Assembly (NCBI RefSeq): GCF_004102045.2
Contig: NZ_CP029684.2
Coordinates: forward strand, 310,001 to 374,000
Length of the DNA stretch: 64,000 nucleotides
Source of the DNA: Oenococcus sicerae
Lineage (GTDB): Bacteria; Bacillota; Bacilli; Lactobacillales; Lactobacillaceae
Reading direction: 5' to 3'
Each line of letters begins with the position of its first letter. Position 1 is the stretch's first letter. The notes beneath the pieces were generated by a model, which ran no database searches, had not been told where the DNA came from, and saw only the letters and a list, made by a program, of their open reading frames with translations. This document shows, piece by piece, positions 43,455 to 52,412 of this stretch. The position numbers and the translations under genes were made by a program.

Positions 43455-44816
43455 TTAAGCTTCAGCACCGATCTTTTCATTTTTTTCGACTTCGATCTGA
43501 CGCTTGTCCGTGATTTTCATGAAAGGCAGCCAGACCAAGGTATCCAAGACGATCAGCACAACTTGCAGGATCGAACCGGAAATATGTCCACCAGTCGCAA
43601 GAAAACCAGAAATGATCGGTGGTGTCGTCCAAGGCATGACCGCACCATTGGTCATCGCGACAATACCCGACTGCATGGCCGTAAAGGCAATCAAAGCATT
43701 CATGATCGGCACGACGATAAATGGCAGGATCAAGTAGACGTTTAAGACGACCGGAATACCAAACATCGTCGGTTCATTAATGTTGAAAATGCCTGGTACC
43801 ATCGTCAACGGTTTTAACGTCTTTAACTGTTTGGAATGCGAAAAGAGTGTGATCGCGATCACGAGTCCAAGGGTCGCACCGCCGCCGCCAAGATAGACGA
43901 ACAGATCCATAAAAGGCTGGGTCACGATATTAGGCATCGTCTGATGAGCAGCATAGGCTTTCGCGTTTGCCCCCATCATTGACAAGTAGACTGGGCTCAT
44001 GATCGCACCCGTGATATTGCCGCCATGGACACCGACAAACCAGAACAAAGATGTCAATGTGGCCACGACGATGACACCGAAAAGCGAACCACCAAAGGCT
44101 GACAGCGGCTTTTGCAGCCAGATCGTCAGGATCTGCGACAGAGACTTGAAGTCAGTCCGTGCCAAAAGCGTCTGGACGATATCCCAAAAAGTCAGGATCA
44201 CAAGACCCGGTATCAGTGCGACAAAAGAATTGGCAACGGCCGGTGGTACAGTATCCGGCATTTTGATCGTGATATGTCGTTTAACAAACCAAGCAAACAC
44301 ATAACCCGTGAAAAGACCGATCAGGATCGCGGGAAACAGGCCATTAGCACCCGTGAAATTAAAAGACATCCCCTGCTCGGCCAGATTCGTCACCTTAACT
44401 GACTTAGCCGTCAAAGACCAAGGCGTCGACGTGCCGAACATGTAAGGCGTCGTGATCACAAAACTAGCAAAAGAAATGACACCAGCCGACAAACCATCAG
44501 CGCCTAATTCCTTGGCCAGATGATAGGCAATGCCGAAAGCCGCCACGATACCAATGATCATAAAAGTACCATAGTAAAGCTTCAGCAGCCAATCAGAAAG
44601 CCAGGCACCATCGCCTGCCAGCCAAGTCGCCCAGACACCGCCATTAGCACCCGGTGTCGGAAAATTCTTGATAATCAAAGCTAAAGACCCGACCATCACG
44701 ATCGGCATCACCGCAGCGATGCCATCACGCATGGCAGAAAGGACTTTGTTTTGCGCTAACTTGGATCCGATCGGAATCAGATACTTCTCAAGCCCTTTCA
44801 TGACATTATCCATCAT
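43455..44816 (-). CDS. celB: PTS lactose/cellobiose-family EIIC
   Basis: 453 residues from the ATG at 44816, which has GAGGGAG upstream. Ten or so helices, EIIC-Lac/Cel motifs: GLSAGVISFASFVITTP, HGGNITGAIMSPVYL, FNINEPTMFGIPVVLNVYL. Imports a beta-glucoside or chitobiose-like sugar. EIIA and EIIB are not in the window, so it depends on partners elsewhere. Placed alone between the adhesin and the sortase genes; 144 bp separate it from the sortase stop, with no sign of co-transcription. Confidence 0.88.
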   Translation of the reverse strand: MMDNVMKGLEKYLIPIGSKLAQNKVLSAMRDGIAAVMPIVMVGSLALIIKNFPTPGANGGVWATWLAGDGAWLSDWLLKLYYGTFMIIGIVAAFGIAYHLAKELGADGLSAGVISFASFVITTPYMFGTSTPWSLTAKSVKVTNLAEQGMSFNFTGANGLFPAILIGLFTGYVFAWFVKRHITIKMPDTVPPAVANSFVALIPGLVILTFWDIVQTLLARTDFKSLSQILTIWLQKPLSAFGGSLFGVIVVATLTSLFWFVGVHGGNITGAIMSPVYLSMMGANAKAYAAHQTMPNIVTQPFMDLFVYLGGGGATLGLVIAITLFSHSKQLKTLKPLTMVPGIFNINEPTMFGIPVVLNVYLILPFIVVPIMNALIAFTAMQSGIVAMTNGAVMPWTTPPIISGFLATGGHISGSILQVVLIVLDTLVWLPFMKITDKRQIEVEKNEKIGAEA

Positions 44817-44960
44817 TATTTCTCCCTCTTTTCCCTTATGAACAAATTTTCCGATATGCGTCATTTGTGGCCGGACGATTGTCACTTTTATTAACAATGG
44901 TCTAGGCCAATCGGTATTGAAAATTAGGAAAAATTAGAAGAGACTGTGGGCAGTTTTCGA

Positions 44961-46127
44961 TCAGCTGTCTTGAATAACGAGGCGGTCCGTTTGATTGATG
45001 TAGTCGCGATCTGCCAAGGGTCGTTTGCGCGGGTAAAAACGCATCTGCTGCTGACGGATCTTTTTAACACCAACGAGAACACCGGTGTTAGCCGCCGGAT
45101 CATCAAGCTGTTTTAAATAATAAAGACCGCCGGGAATTTGATCGAATCGCAGCTGGCCTGAGGCATTGGTCGCAGCCAAGATGGGCTGGCCAAGATGTTG
45201 TAAAGGTCGTTTTTTATTTCGACTAAAGAGCTGAAAGTGTGCGTTTTCGATCGGCCGGCCAGCGCGATCCAACCGTGTCAGACGCAGGTCAAAGGATTTT
45301 TTCGATAGACGCCAAGCCAGAATACGGCGCAGGATCACGATGATCTGCAGCGCGAGCAAAAGCAGCACTGCCAGTAAAATCAGCAGCTGATCACGACTAT
45401 CCGCTTGATCCGACTGGCCGACAGCTTTTTTGATCGCCGCAGTGTAAGGCACACGATAGCCCGTGATCAAAAGCCGGTGGGAGTTGATCATATAGGGTGT
45501 GCAAGTCAGCAGGGTCGCCAAGTCACGGCCTTTTTCGATTTTCAGACCTGTGTAATTATCGGGCAGGACGACTTGAAAACGGAAAACTTTGTAGGCAAGC
45601 TTTTTATTCAGAACGGTCAAGACAAAAATATCGCCTTTTTTCAGCCGATCAATGTTCGTAAATAAGGTTCTGGAAGCTAGACCGCGGTGTCCGGAAATGA
45701 CCGTATGCGTACCCAGACCGCCCAGCGGATAAGAAGTTCCTTGCAAAACGGCCGCCCCATAATTCAGCGTCTCATCATTCGTGACATCAAAAAGCGGAAT
45801 ATCCAAATGAATCTTCGGAATCGCGATACTGCCGATCAAATGCTGTTTTAAACTGACCTGCTGCTGATAACTGCTGCCGAGAAAAGGATCATTACCGGGA
45901 TGCAGACCATCTTTGGCGATCTCGGCATTTTTGGCAGCCATGACTTTTTCTTTTTGGCGGATCGCACGATCAGTGCTTTGATCCAATTGTTTGATGCGCT
46001 GCTGGTCAATGAAATGATTGACAGCGCCGACGTAAAAAGGATACAAGGCGATCAAAGAGCCCAAAAGAAACATGATCGTCAGTAGAACATTACTGTGGCG
46101 GCGGCGTTTTTTAGACTTATCTGTCAT
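44961..46127 (-). CDS. Class C sortase with C-terminal SpaA/Cna_B-like domain (1)
   Basis: 388 residues. N-terminal helix (14-36), lid motif DPF at 80-82, catalytic H147 (SGHRG), C209 in TLLTCTPY and R218. A second helix (about 248-272). Then an unusual extra domain at about 277-388 that reads like a SpaA/Cna_B fold: LTRLDRAGRPIENAHFQLFS, ATNASGQLRFDQIPGGLYYL. With the second helix this part would lie on the cytoplasmic side. Polymerises pilins or anchors the adhesin. Starts by an ATGA overlap with sortase 2. Confidence 0.88.
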   Translation of the reverse strand: MTDKSKKRRRHSNVLLTIMFLLGSLIALYPFYVGAVNHFIDQQRIKQLDQSTDRAIRQKEKVMAAKNAEIAKDGLHPGNDPFLGSSYQQQVSLKQHLIGSIAIPKIHLDIPLFDVTNDETLNYGAAVLQGTSYPLGGLGTHTVISGHRGLASRTLFTNIDRLKKGDIFVLTVLNKKLAYKVFRFQVVLPDNYTGLKIEKGRDLATLLTCTPYMINSHRLLITGYRVPYTAAIKKAVGQSDQADSRDQLLILLAVLLLLALQIIVILRRILAWRLSKKSFDLRLTRLDRAGRPIENAHFQLFSRNKKRPLQHLGQPILAATNASGQLRFDQIPGGLYYLKQLDDPAANTGVLVGVKKIRQQQMRFYPRKRPLADRDYINQTDRLVIQDS

Positions 46128-47323
46128 TTGCGATCCTCTTTTGTCTGGCGGATCTGCAGCCTGCTTTTGGCAAAGAACCTGCGTTTTTCGATTTTGATCT
46201 TAAAATAGCGGTCTTTCAAACGCCTGACGCTGGCTTTCAAATAGTTGATATTGATTTTTTTGTCATCAGCGACTAAGCGATAGTGTCCACCAGCCAGCGT
46301 GCCAAAAGAAAGACGGCCATCAGCATCGGTTTTGGCCAAACGCGGCCGGTCCTTGCCATCTAGCAAAGCACGACCAAAAGCATCCTTCAAATAAAAAGTC
46401 TGCTGGGCCAAAACGTGGTCATCTGTCGAGATATAGCAGAATAATTCATAATGACGGCGGCGGGCGATCAAGTCGAGCAGCTGGCGGTACAAGAAGTAAG
46501 CAAATAGCAGGATCACTGATATGCCCAGCGCAATAAAGGCATATAGACGAGTCGTTTGAAAATTTTCGACACTTTTTTTGCTCTGATCGAACTCGCCTTT
46601 TGTCAAAGGTACACGGCGGCCTGTCACAAGCAGGCGATGGGTGTTGATCATATAAGGGGTGCAGGTGACCAGCGTGACCAGATCCTGACCTGCTTTTATT
46701 TTCAGTGCACCCAGATCTGTTGGTAAGATCGTTTGAATTTCCGAAACTTGATAAGCTAGCCGTTTGCCAAAAATTTCCAAGAAAAATTTATCGCCTTTTT
46801 TTAAACGCGACAGGTAGGTAAACAAGCGCTGATCCGGCAGACCGCTATGGCCCAGCAAAACCGCCCGTGTCCCCTTGCCGCCGACAGGATAAGAGCTGCC
46901 CGGAAGCAGTGTGATACCCTTTTCCAGCAGATTTTCACTCGTTGTATCAAACACCGGCAGGCTGACCGATATTTTCGGAATAAAAATGCTGCCTAACACA
47001 TGTTTCGTATAGTAACTTTGATCCTTGGCCGCAACATTTTTTAAACTGCGGCCTAAAATATCTTTGATCGGTGAAATACCTAATTGCTGATTTTCGGCTG
47101 TCCGTTTTTTATTATTGTCAAAAAGTTTTTGCAGACGCGCCGTATTTTTGCGCTGGTTAGCGTTATTCAATTTATCAAGCGACTGGATCTGCTGCTGAGC
47201 CAGGTAATTATTGATACTGTCAGCAATGAAGGGATAGCAGAAGATAAAAAACCCTGCTAGAAACATCAAGGAGATAATTAATTTCAGGAGAAAATTAATG
47301 TCAGCAAAATGTTTATTTTTCAT
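46124..47323 (-). CDS. Class C sortase with C-terminal SpaA/Cna_B-like domain (2)
   Basis: 399 residues, paralogue of the next gene. Helix at 12-32, catalytic H159 (LGHSG), C221 in TLVTCTPY, R230. Lid region has GISPIKDILG rather than DPF. Second helix at about 262-282, then a C-terminal domain with FCYISTDDHVLAQQTFYLKD and KTDADGRLSFGTLAGGHYRL, again SpaA-like, ending in a basic tail. First gene of the sortase pair, divergent from the regulator at 47439. Weak ribosome site (AGAGGAAT). Confidence 0.88.
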   Translation of the reverse strand: MKNKHFADINFLLKLIISLMFLAGFFIFCYPFIADSINNYLAQQQIQSLDKLNNANQRKNTARLQKLFDNNKKRTAENQQLGISPIKDILGRSLKNVAAKDQSYYTKHVLGSIFIPKISVSLPVFDTTSENLLEKGITLLPGSSYPVGGKGTRAVLLGHSGLPDQRLFTYLSRLKKGDKFFLEIFGKRLAYQVSEIQTILPTDLGALKIKAGQDLVTLVTCTPYMINTHRLLVTGRRVPLTKGEFDQSKKSVENFQTTRLYAFIALGISVILLFAYFLYRQLLDLIARRRHYELFCYISTDDHVLAQQTFYLKDAFGRALLDGKDRPRLAKTDADGRLSFGTLAGGHYRLVADDKKININYLKASVRRLKDRYFKIKIEKRRFFAKSRLQIRQTKEDRK

Positions 47324-47424
47324 ATTCCTCTCGTTAACTTAATTTTAAAGGTTATCGCGCTTAAAAGCTGTAAAAAGGCACGCGCAGTGATTGTCAAATG
47401 AAAACAAAATTTAGCTGTATCCGA

Positions 47425-47430
47425 TATAAT
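47425..47430 (+). promoter_or_regulatory. -10 box 8 nt before the regulator ATG
   Basis: TATAAT with 8 bases to the ATG at 47439, no ribosome site: predicted leaderless mRNA. Spacing identical to that of the paralogue at 36516, although flanking sequence differs. Confidence 0.5.
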
Positions 47431-47438
47431 TAGATGTT

Positions 47439-48557
47439 ATGTTTGAAGAAAGATTAAATTTACTCGCCTCGGCCTTTGCTATCGATATTTTTAAATATGA
47501 TCAAGGAAAACTGGTCAAACTTTCAGCGGCACAAAAGTTTTTTAATCAGTCATTAATGACTCAGGCAGCCAAATCGTCTGCCTTAAATACCTTCACTTTA
47601 GTTAAATATCAATTAGGCTATATTTTAGTTATCGCTTTTTCAGATCAGGAAAAACTACTGCTGCTGCCGCAAGTAGACAGTGCCGAATATGATCATAATT
47701 CTTTTGCCGACCTGAATTTTCTGACTCAGGCGCTCAGCCTAGGCAAGCTGGTCTACAGTATCTACAAAGAAGCAGCAGCTCCCGATTGGGAGCTAGCCAT
47801 CAACGATCTGAACAAATCCAAGGAAATCGTCAAACAGTCTGCGCCGATCAAAGACCTCAATAGTTTTCATGCCTACTCGATCGTCATGACCGAAGCATTG
47901 TGTGTGCTGGACCAGACGAGTTTCCAAAAAAATGTCCAATTAATGAAAGCCTGCAATATTCTCGGCGAAGCTTTAAAAAGCAATAACTTCATTCGCGGTG
48001 AAAAAGATATTCTCATCGGCCTCGTCGAACAAATGACCAATGGTTTGGAAAAAATCGGTTTTCCGATCGAAAAAGCCGTCCTGTTGCAAATTAATGCCAA
48101 TCAGAAAATCGAAATGCAGGCCAACATCATTAACTTTGATTACTGGCTGGACGAATTGACACAGTTGTTTTTCGTCGAATTAAAAAAATACCGGCAGTCT
48201 CAGTCTCTCAGCAAGGCAGAAAAAATTTCAGCTTACATTAACGCACATTTAAGAGAAAATACTAAACTAAAAACGATCTCTGAGAATCTGAATATCCCTG
48301 AACAAAGTCTGAATATCATTTTCAAAAACAAGTACGGACAGACGATCAAACAATATGCCATCGCACAAAAAATCGAGAAAGCTAAAACGATCCTCGACCG
48401 CTCAGAACTAAAAGTGAAAGATATTGCCAACTATCTCTACTTCATCGATGAAAGCTACTTCATTTCGACTTTTAAAAAATTGACCGGCATCACGCCGTTA
48501 GAATATCGTTTGAAAGCCAGCCAGCCTCATGAGACCAATAAGTCTAAAAACAATTAA
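47439..48557 (+). CDS. AraC-type regulator, paralogue 2
   Basis: 372 residues, similar along the whole length to the protein at 36516 (both start with LL..A.A.DIFKY, share RGEKDILI/RGQKDILI and an identical C-terminal HTH layout at about 265-362: LKTISENLNIPEQSLNIIFKNKY, VKDIANYLYFIDESYFISTF, GITPLEYR). The N-terminal 250 residues are of no family known to me. Divergent from the sortase pair, its likely target. Lysine-rich tail. Confidence 0.8.
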   Translation: MFEERLNLLASAFAIDIFKYDQGKLVKLSAAQKFFNQSLMTQAAKSSALNTFTLVKYQLGYILVIAFSDQEKLLLLPQVDSAEYDHNSFADLNFLTQALSLGKLVYSIYKEAAAPDWELAINDLNKSKEIVKQSAPIKDLNSFHAYSIVMTEALCVLDQTSFQKNVQLMKACNILGEALKSNNFIRGEKDILIGLVEQMTNGLEKIGFPIEKAVLLQINANQKIEMQANIINFDYWLDELTQLFFVELKKYRQSQSLSKAEKISAYINAHLRENTKLKTISENLNIPEQSLNIIFKNKYGQTIKQYAIAQKIEKAKTILDRSELKVKDIANYLYFIDESYFISTFKKLTGITPLEYRLKASQPHETNKSKNN

Positions 48558-48584
48558 AAAACAGCCGGATCGGCTGTTTTATTT
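48554..48584. terminator. Bidirectional terminator
   Basis: ACAGCCG-GAT-CGGCTGT with A-run before and TTTATTTT after, between convergent genes; its right side overlaps the stop codon of the serine hydrolase. Confidence 0.82.
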
Positions 48585-49445
48585 TGCAATGATACTGCTG
48601 GCGATCTGGCTGACTAACTGCTGTCCGCTGTCTTGGCCGCTATTGTTCTGCGTTAAGATGGCGACTAAATATCTTTCATGATCAGAATAACCGATCGAAT
48701 TGACATACCAGCTGCCGTCATCGGCATTCAACCAGCCATTTTTGAAAGCCGGATCTTTCATGGCACCGATACCAAATCGCTGAGCCGTCGTAATATTGGC
48801 CATCAAATTCAAGATATAACTACGATCTGCCGTCGGCATCTTTAAGATATATTTCAGCAGTTTGATCTGATCGGCAGCCGTCGAGGTAGAAAGACCGAAG
48901 CCGTTATAATTGGCATGCGTCTGAGTCATGTTTAGTTTGGCCCAGAGACTTTCAATACCGGAAAAGCCGTTGATCTCTTCAAACAGCTCAATTGCTGACT
49001 GATTATCCGATATTTCGATCATATTCGTCGCAAGATCATTGTTCGTGCCGGTCAAAGGACCATCTGCTTTGACTAGCTGCGTCAGGATCGAAGCCTTGAT
49101 CGAACTAGCCAGCCAAAAATGATGGCCGCCATTGGAATAGGTCAATTTTTGGCCTGTTTTTGTATCCAACACATAGACATCGGCCTTGGACTGACCGACG
49201 ATCGCGTTAATTTTTTTCGTGAAAGCTGTCTGCGAGACCATCGGACTTGTCGTCTTGGCATCGCTAAAGGATATATTTTTTATGCTGCTTTTAAGCTGTG
49301 CTGTGATTTTCTTCATCGAAAAAAACTTTCTCGAAGTGATCTTAACTGTTTTGCTGCTGACAAACTCCGGCTCTTTGATCACCCAAAAAACCGCGCTGGC
49401 TAAGATAAAAATCAGCGATATGAAAAACAGCCGTTTCTTATTCAT
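48579..49445 (-). CDS. Class A beta-lactamase-like serine hydrolase
   Basis: 288 residues. N-terminal signal anchor (about 5-24), then a penicillin-recognising fold: nucleophile SxxK in ASSIKAS (about residue 117), SDN motif in IEISDNQS, and KNG in place of the KTG triad (AFKNGWL). Acts outside the membrane. The KNG variant and lack of a Glu166 region fit a non-resistance hydrolase; substrate unknown, perhaps a peptidoglycan-linked ester or peptide. Confidence 0.8.
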   Translation of the reverse strand: MNKKRLFFISLIFILASAVFWVIKEPEFVSSKTVKITSRKFFSMKKITAQLKSSIKNISFSDAKTTSPMVSQTAFTKKINAIVGQSKADVYVLDTKTGQKLTYSNGGHHFWLASSIKASILTQLVKADGPLTGTNNDLATNMIEISDNQSAIELFEEINGFSGIESLWAKLNMTQTHANYNGFGLSTSTAADQIKLLKYILKMPTADRSYILNLMANITTAQRFGIGAMKDPAFKNGWLNADDGSWYVNSIGYSDHERYLVAILTQNNSGQDSGQQLVSQIASSIIAK

Positions 49446-49480
49446 TAACAGAATTATAGCGATTTAAAATTAAAAATAGA

Positions 49481-50359
49481 TTAATTTCTCGCAATATCTT
49501 TCCAGTCCGGCATATAAACAAAGCCGACAGCCTTCTCACCCGTATGAACACCGATCAAAGGTCCGATCGTAATAAAGTCCGTCAAAATAGTCGGATACTT
49601 GCTATGCAGATCGGCCTGCCATTTCTCTGTCAGTTCGCGATTGTTGGCATCGGCGAATTGTACTCGAACGGGTCGATCAAAAGCAGCCAGATCAGTCGAA
49701 AACTGTTTCAAAAGCCAGGCCCAAGCACGTTTCATCTGTCGTTCCTTACCTATCGCAACAATTTTAGACTCGTCATTGAAGGTCAGGATCGGCTTGATAT
49801 TCAATAAACCAGCTACTAAGGCCGTTCCACCAGCCAGACGCCCAGTCCGTTTTAAATGACTAATATCATCTACAACAATAAAAACATGGGTCGTATCACG
49901 TAATTGGCGGACTTTTTCTATGATCTGATCACGCGTCAAGCCCTGTGCCGATAACTCGGCAGCCAGCAAAGCCTGCACACCGGAAACCATCAACGTATAT
50001 TTTGAATCCCAGACAAGAACGTCAAGGCCTTCGTAATCGTTGGCCATATTGACTGCCAAATTATAAAAACCAGAAATGCCGCTGGCGAGCGTCATCAGGA
50101 TCGCTTGCTGATAGCCATCTGCCTTAGCCTGATCAAAAGCCCGGATCACATCAGCCGGGCTGGCCATGGATGTCGTGGGCAGATTTTTGGCTGAATTCAT
50201 TTCTTTGTAAAATTTTGCTGGAGATGACCAATCGGAATCATACTTGATCTTTTCATTAAAAATAATCGGCGTCGGAATTATGTAAATATTGTATTTTTGC
50301 TGATCTTCTTTAGAAATAGCAAAAGAGCTGTCAGCGATAACAGCAATATTCTTCGTCAT
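49481..50359 (-). CDS. DegV-family fatty-acid-binding protein
   Basis: 292 residues. DegV fold: IAVIADSSFAISKEDQQKYNIYIIPTPIIF at the start, PTTSMASPADV, LASGISGFYNLA, KRTGRLAGGTALVAGLLNIKPIL and IGPLIGVHTGEKAVG at the end. Binds a fatty acyl chain, known to feed the FakA fatty-acid kinase with FakB proteins. Second of two adjacent copies, 2 bp after the other. Confidence 0.92.
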   Translation of the reverse strand: MTKNIAVIADSSFAISKEDQQKYNIYIIPTPIIFNEKIKYDSDWSSPAKFYKEMNSAKNLPTTSMASPADVIRAFDQAKADGYQQAILMTLASGISGFYNLAVNMANDYEGLDVLVWDSKYTLMVSGVQALLAAELSAQGLTRDQIIEKVRQLRDTTHVFIVVDDISHLKRTGRLAGGTALVAGLLNIKPILTFNDESKIVAIGKERQMKRAWAWLLKQFSTDLAAFDRPVRVQFADANNRELTEKWQADLHSKYPTILTDFITIGPLIGVHTGEKAVGFVYMPDWKDIARN

Positions 50360-50361
50360 TT

Positions 50362-51249
50362 TTAATCCTCCATTGTCTTATAGTCTTGCGCCCAAAGATA
50401 ACCGACCGCTTTTTCTCCTGTATGAACACCGATCAAAGGACCAATAATGCCACCTTCAAAAACAATTTCCGGCCATAGGACCTTAGCTCTGTCAGTCCAA
50501 GAATCCGCTAATTCCGGATTATCAGCATCGATGACCATGACCCGCAGCGGCCAGCCATTTTTCTTATAGGTCGCAACGGTTTTGCCGAAAGCTGCTTCAA
50601 TATATTCCCAAGCTCCTGTCATTTTACGGGCCTTGGCAATGGCGTCGATCTTTCCTTGCTGATTCGTATCGATCTGAAGAATCGGCTTAATACTTAAAAG
50701 GCCGGCTACGAGCGCTTGGCCGCCAGACAAACGTCCTGTCCGCTGCAGGTGTTTGATCGAGTCGACAACAAATAAGACGCCAGTTCGTTGACGCAATAAA
50801 AGCAGTCTTTTTAAGATCTCATCAACTGGATAACCCTTTTCAGCCAGATCAGCTGCCAGCAAAGCCTGATTGCCGGCACCAATACAAGCAATTTTCGAAT
50901 CCCAGACGTGAACATCGAGATCTTGATATTGTTTTGCAGTACTGACAGCAGCTTCATAGGTACCAGAAAAGCCCGAAGACAAAGTCACCATAATTGCCTG
51001 CTTGTAGCCATCAGCCTTAACTTGATCAAAAACGGCCTCGATGTCGCCCGTAGAAGGCTGACTGGTCGTCGGCTGTACGGCACTGCTGGCCATTTCTCGA
51101 TAAAAATCAGGGTTGACCGGCCAACGGGATTCGTGGTAAACCGTTTCCCCAAAAATCACCGGATTATCCACGATGTAAATATGGTGTTTCTCCAATAGGT
51201 CCGCTGCAATGTAGCTCGAGCTATCGGTAATAATGGCAATTTCACTCAT
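50362..51249 (-). CDS. DegV-family fatty-acid-binding protein
   Basis: 295 residues, paralogue of the next gene. IAIITDSSSYIAADLLEKH, PTTSQPSTGDIE, LSSGFSGTYEAA, LQRTGRLSGGQALVAGLLSIKPIL, IGPLIGVHTGEKAVG. Two FakB-type proteins side by side often differ in preferred fatty acid. No fakA gene is in the window. Begins with ATG, preceded by AACGAGG. Confidence 0.92.
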   Translation of the reverse strand: MSEIAIITDSSSYIAADLLEKHHIYIVDNPVIFGETVYHESRWPVNPDFYREMASSAVQPTTSQPSTGDIEAVFDQVKADGYKQAIMVTLSSGFSGTYEAAVSTAKQYQDLDVHVWDSKIACIGAGNQALLAADLAEKGYPVDEILKRLLLLRQRTGVLFVVDSIKHLQRTGRLSGGQALVAGLLSIKPILQIDTNQQGKIDAIAKARKMTGAWEYIEAAFGKTVATYKKNGWPLRVMVIDADNPELADSWTDRAKVLWPEIVFEGGIIGPLIGVHTGEKAVGYLWAQDYKTMED

Positions 51250-51359
51250 TCAACTAACCTCGTTCCAGAAAATGTTCTTAAGCAATATTTTATCCTAGTC
51301 AACCAATATTTGTGTCAAGACGCGAAATGTCCACTTGTTTTATTCTAAATCAACACAAA

Positions 51360-51402
51360 TAAAAACAGACAACTTTTTCGATCTTCATCAGTTGTCTGTC
51401 TT
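51360..51402 (-). terminator. Terminator of the 6-phosphogluconate dehydrogenase gene
   Basis: Minus-strand 10-bp stem ACAGACAACT / AGTTGTCTGT with a 15-nt loop, followed by TTTTTATTTG. Lies just after the gnd stop. Confidence 0.82.
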
Positions 51403-51412
51403 TGATCAGCGA

Positions 51413-52318
51413 TCAATCAGCGATTTTTTCAACAGCATGGCCGCCGAATTCATGACGTAAAGCTGCCACCACTTTGCCTGTAAAAGTATCGTCCTGCATT
51501 GAACGATAACGCATCATTAAGGATAATGCGATGACTGGTGCCGGTACTCTTAAGTCCATTGCTTCTTCAGTCGTCCACTTACCCTCGCCTGACGAGTGCA
51601 TTCTGCCGGCGATCTGATCAAGATGCGGATCATCGGAGAAAGCATCTTCAGCTAATTCCATCAGCCAGCCGCGAATAACCGAACCGTGATTCCACAATTT
51701 TGCCACGGCTTTATAATCGTAATCATACTGAGAGGCTTCCAAGACTTCAAAACCTTCAGCGATCGCTTCCATTTCACCATATTCAATGCCGTTATGAACC
51801 ATTTTTAAATAGTGTCCAGAACCAAGCTTGCCTGTATATAGATAACCATCCGGCACTGAAATTGCTTTAAATAGCGGTTCGATCGTCTTCCAAGCCTGCG
51901 CATCGTCGCCACCGATCATAAAGTTGCCGCCAGTCAAAGCGCCCTCCATGCCGCCTGAAGTACCAGCGTCGAAGAACTTGATGCCGGCTTTAGTCGTCCG
52001 TTTATTTTGTTCTAGATTATCTTTATAATTCGAATTGCCGCCATCGATCAAAATATCATCAGGATCCAATTTCGTGATCAGATCATCGATCGTTGAATTC
52101 GTTGGCCGGCCGGCCGGTACCATGACCCAAACAATTTTCGGCGAAGCTAATTTTTCAACTAGTTCCTGCGTACTGCCGGCAGTCTGAGCGCCATACAGCG
52201 CAGCTTCTTTCACTGAATCGGGGTCGAGATCAAAACCAACCACGTCAATGCCGTTATCGATCATATTTTTAACTAAATTAAGGCCCATTTTACCAAGGCC
52301 GATCATGCCAACTTTCAT
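51413..52318 (-). CDS. gnd: 6-phosphogluconate dehydrogenase, decarboxylating, short type
   Basis: 301 residues, the short (GntZ/YqeC) class. GLGKMG nucleotide motif at 7-12, GGNSNYKDN, SGGMEGALTGGNFMIGG and GHYLKMVHNGIEYGEM with the active-site Lys. Converts 6-phosphogluconate to ribulose 5-phosphate and CO2, a key step of the phosphoketolase pathway. D32 after the second strand (VVGFDLD) suggests NAD use. Divergent from an RpiR regulator, likely its controller. Confidence 0.93.
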   Translation of the reverse strand: MKVGMIGLGKMGLNLVKNMIDNGIDVVGFDLDPDSVKEAALYGAQTAGSTQELVEKLASPKIVWVMVPAGRPTNSTIDDLITKLDPDDILIDGGNSNYKDNLEQNKRTTKAGIKFFDAGTSGGMEGALTGGNFMIGGDDAQAWKTIEPLFKAISVPDGYLYTGKLGSGHYLKMVHNGIEYGEMEAIAEGFEVLEASQYDYDYKAVAKLWNHGSVIRGWLMELAEDAFSDDPHLDQIAGRMHSSGEGKWTTEEAMDLRVPAPVIALSLMMRYRSMQDDTFTGKVVAALRHEFGGHAVEKIAD

Positions 52319-52358
52319 CTTAGCTCCTTCTCTTTACGCTTTTAATTTTATGAAATTC

Positions 52359-52407
52359 TTTTACTCAAATCAAATAATTACGAGTAAAATATTTACATAG
52401 AGGTAAA
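52359..52407. promoter_or_regulatory. Inverted repeats between gnd and rpiR
   Basis: TTTTACTC (52359-52366) and GAGTAAAA (52382-52389), 8-bp arms with a 15-bp loop, then a second repeat TTTAC-atagag-GTAAA (52392-52407). Likely binding sites of the RpiR-type regulator in the 94-bp shared control region. Confidence 0.5.
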
Positions 52408-52412
52408 TAGTT

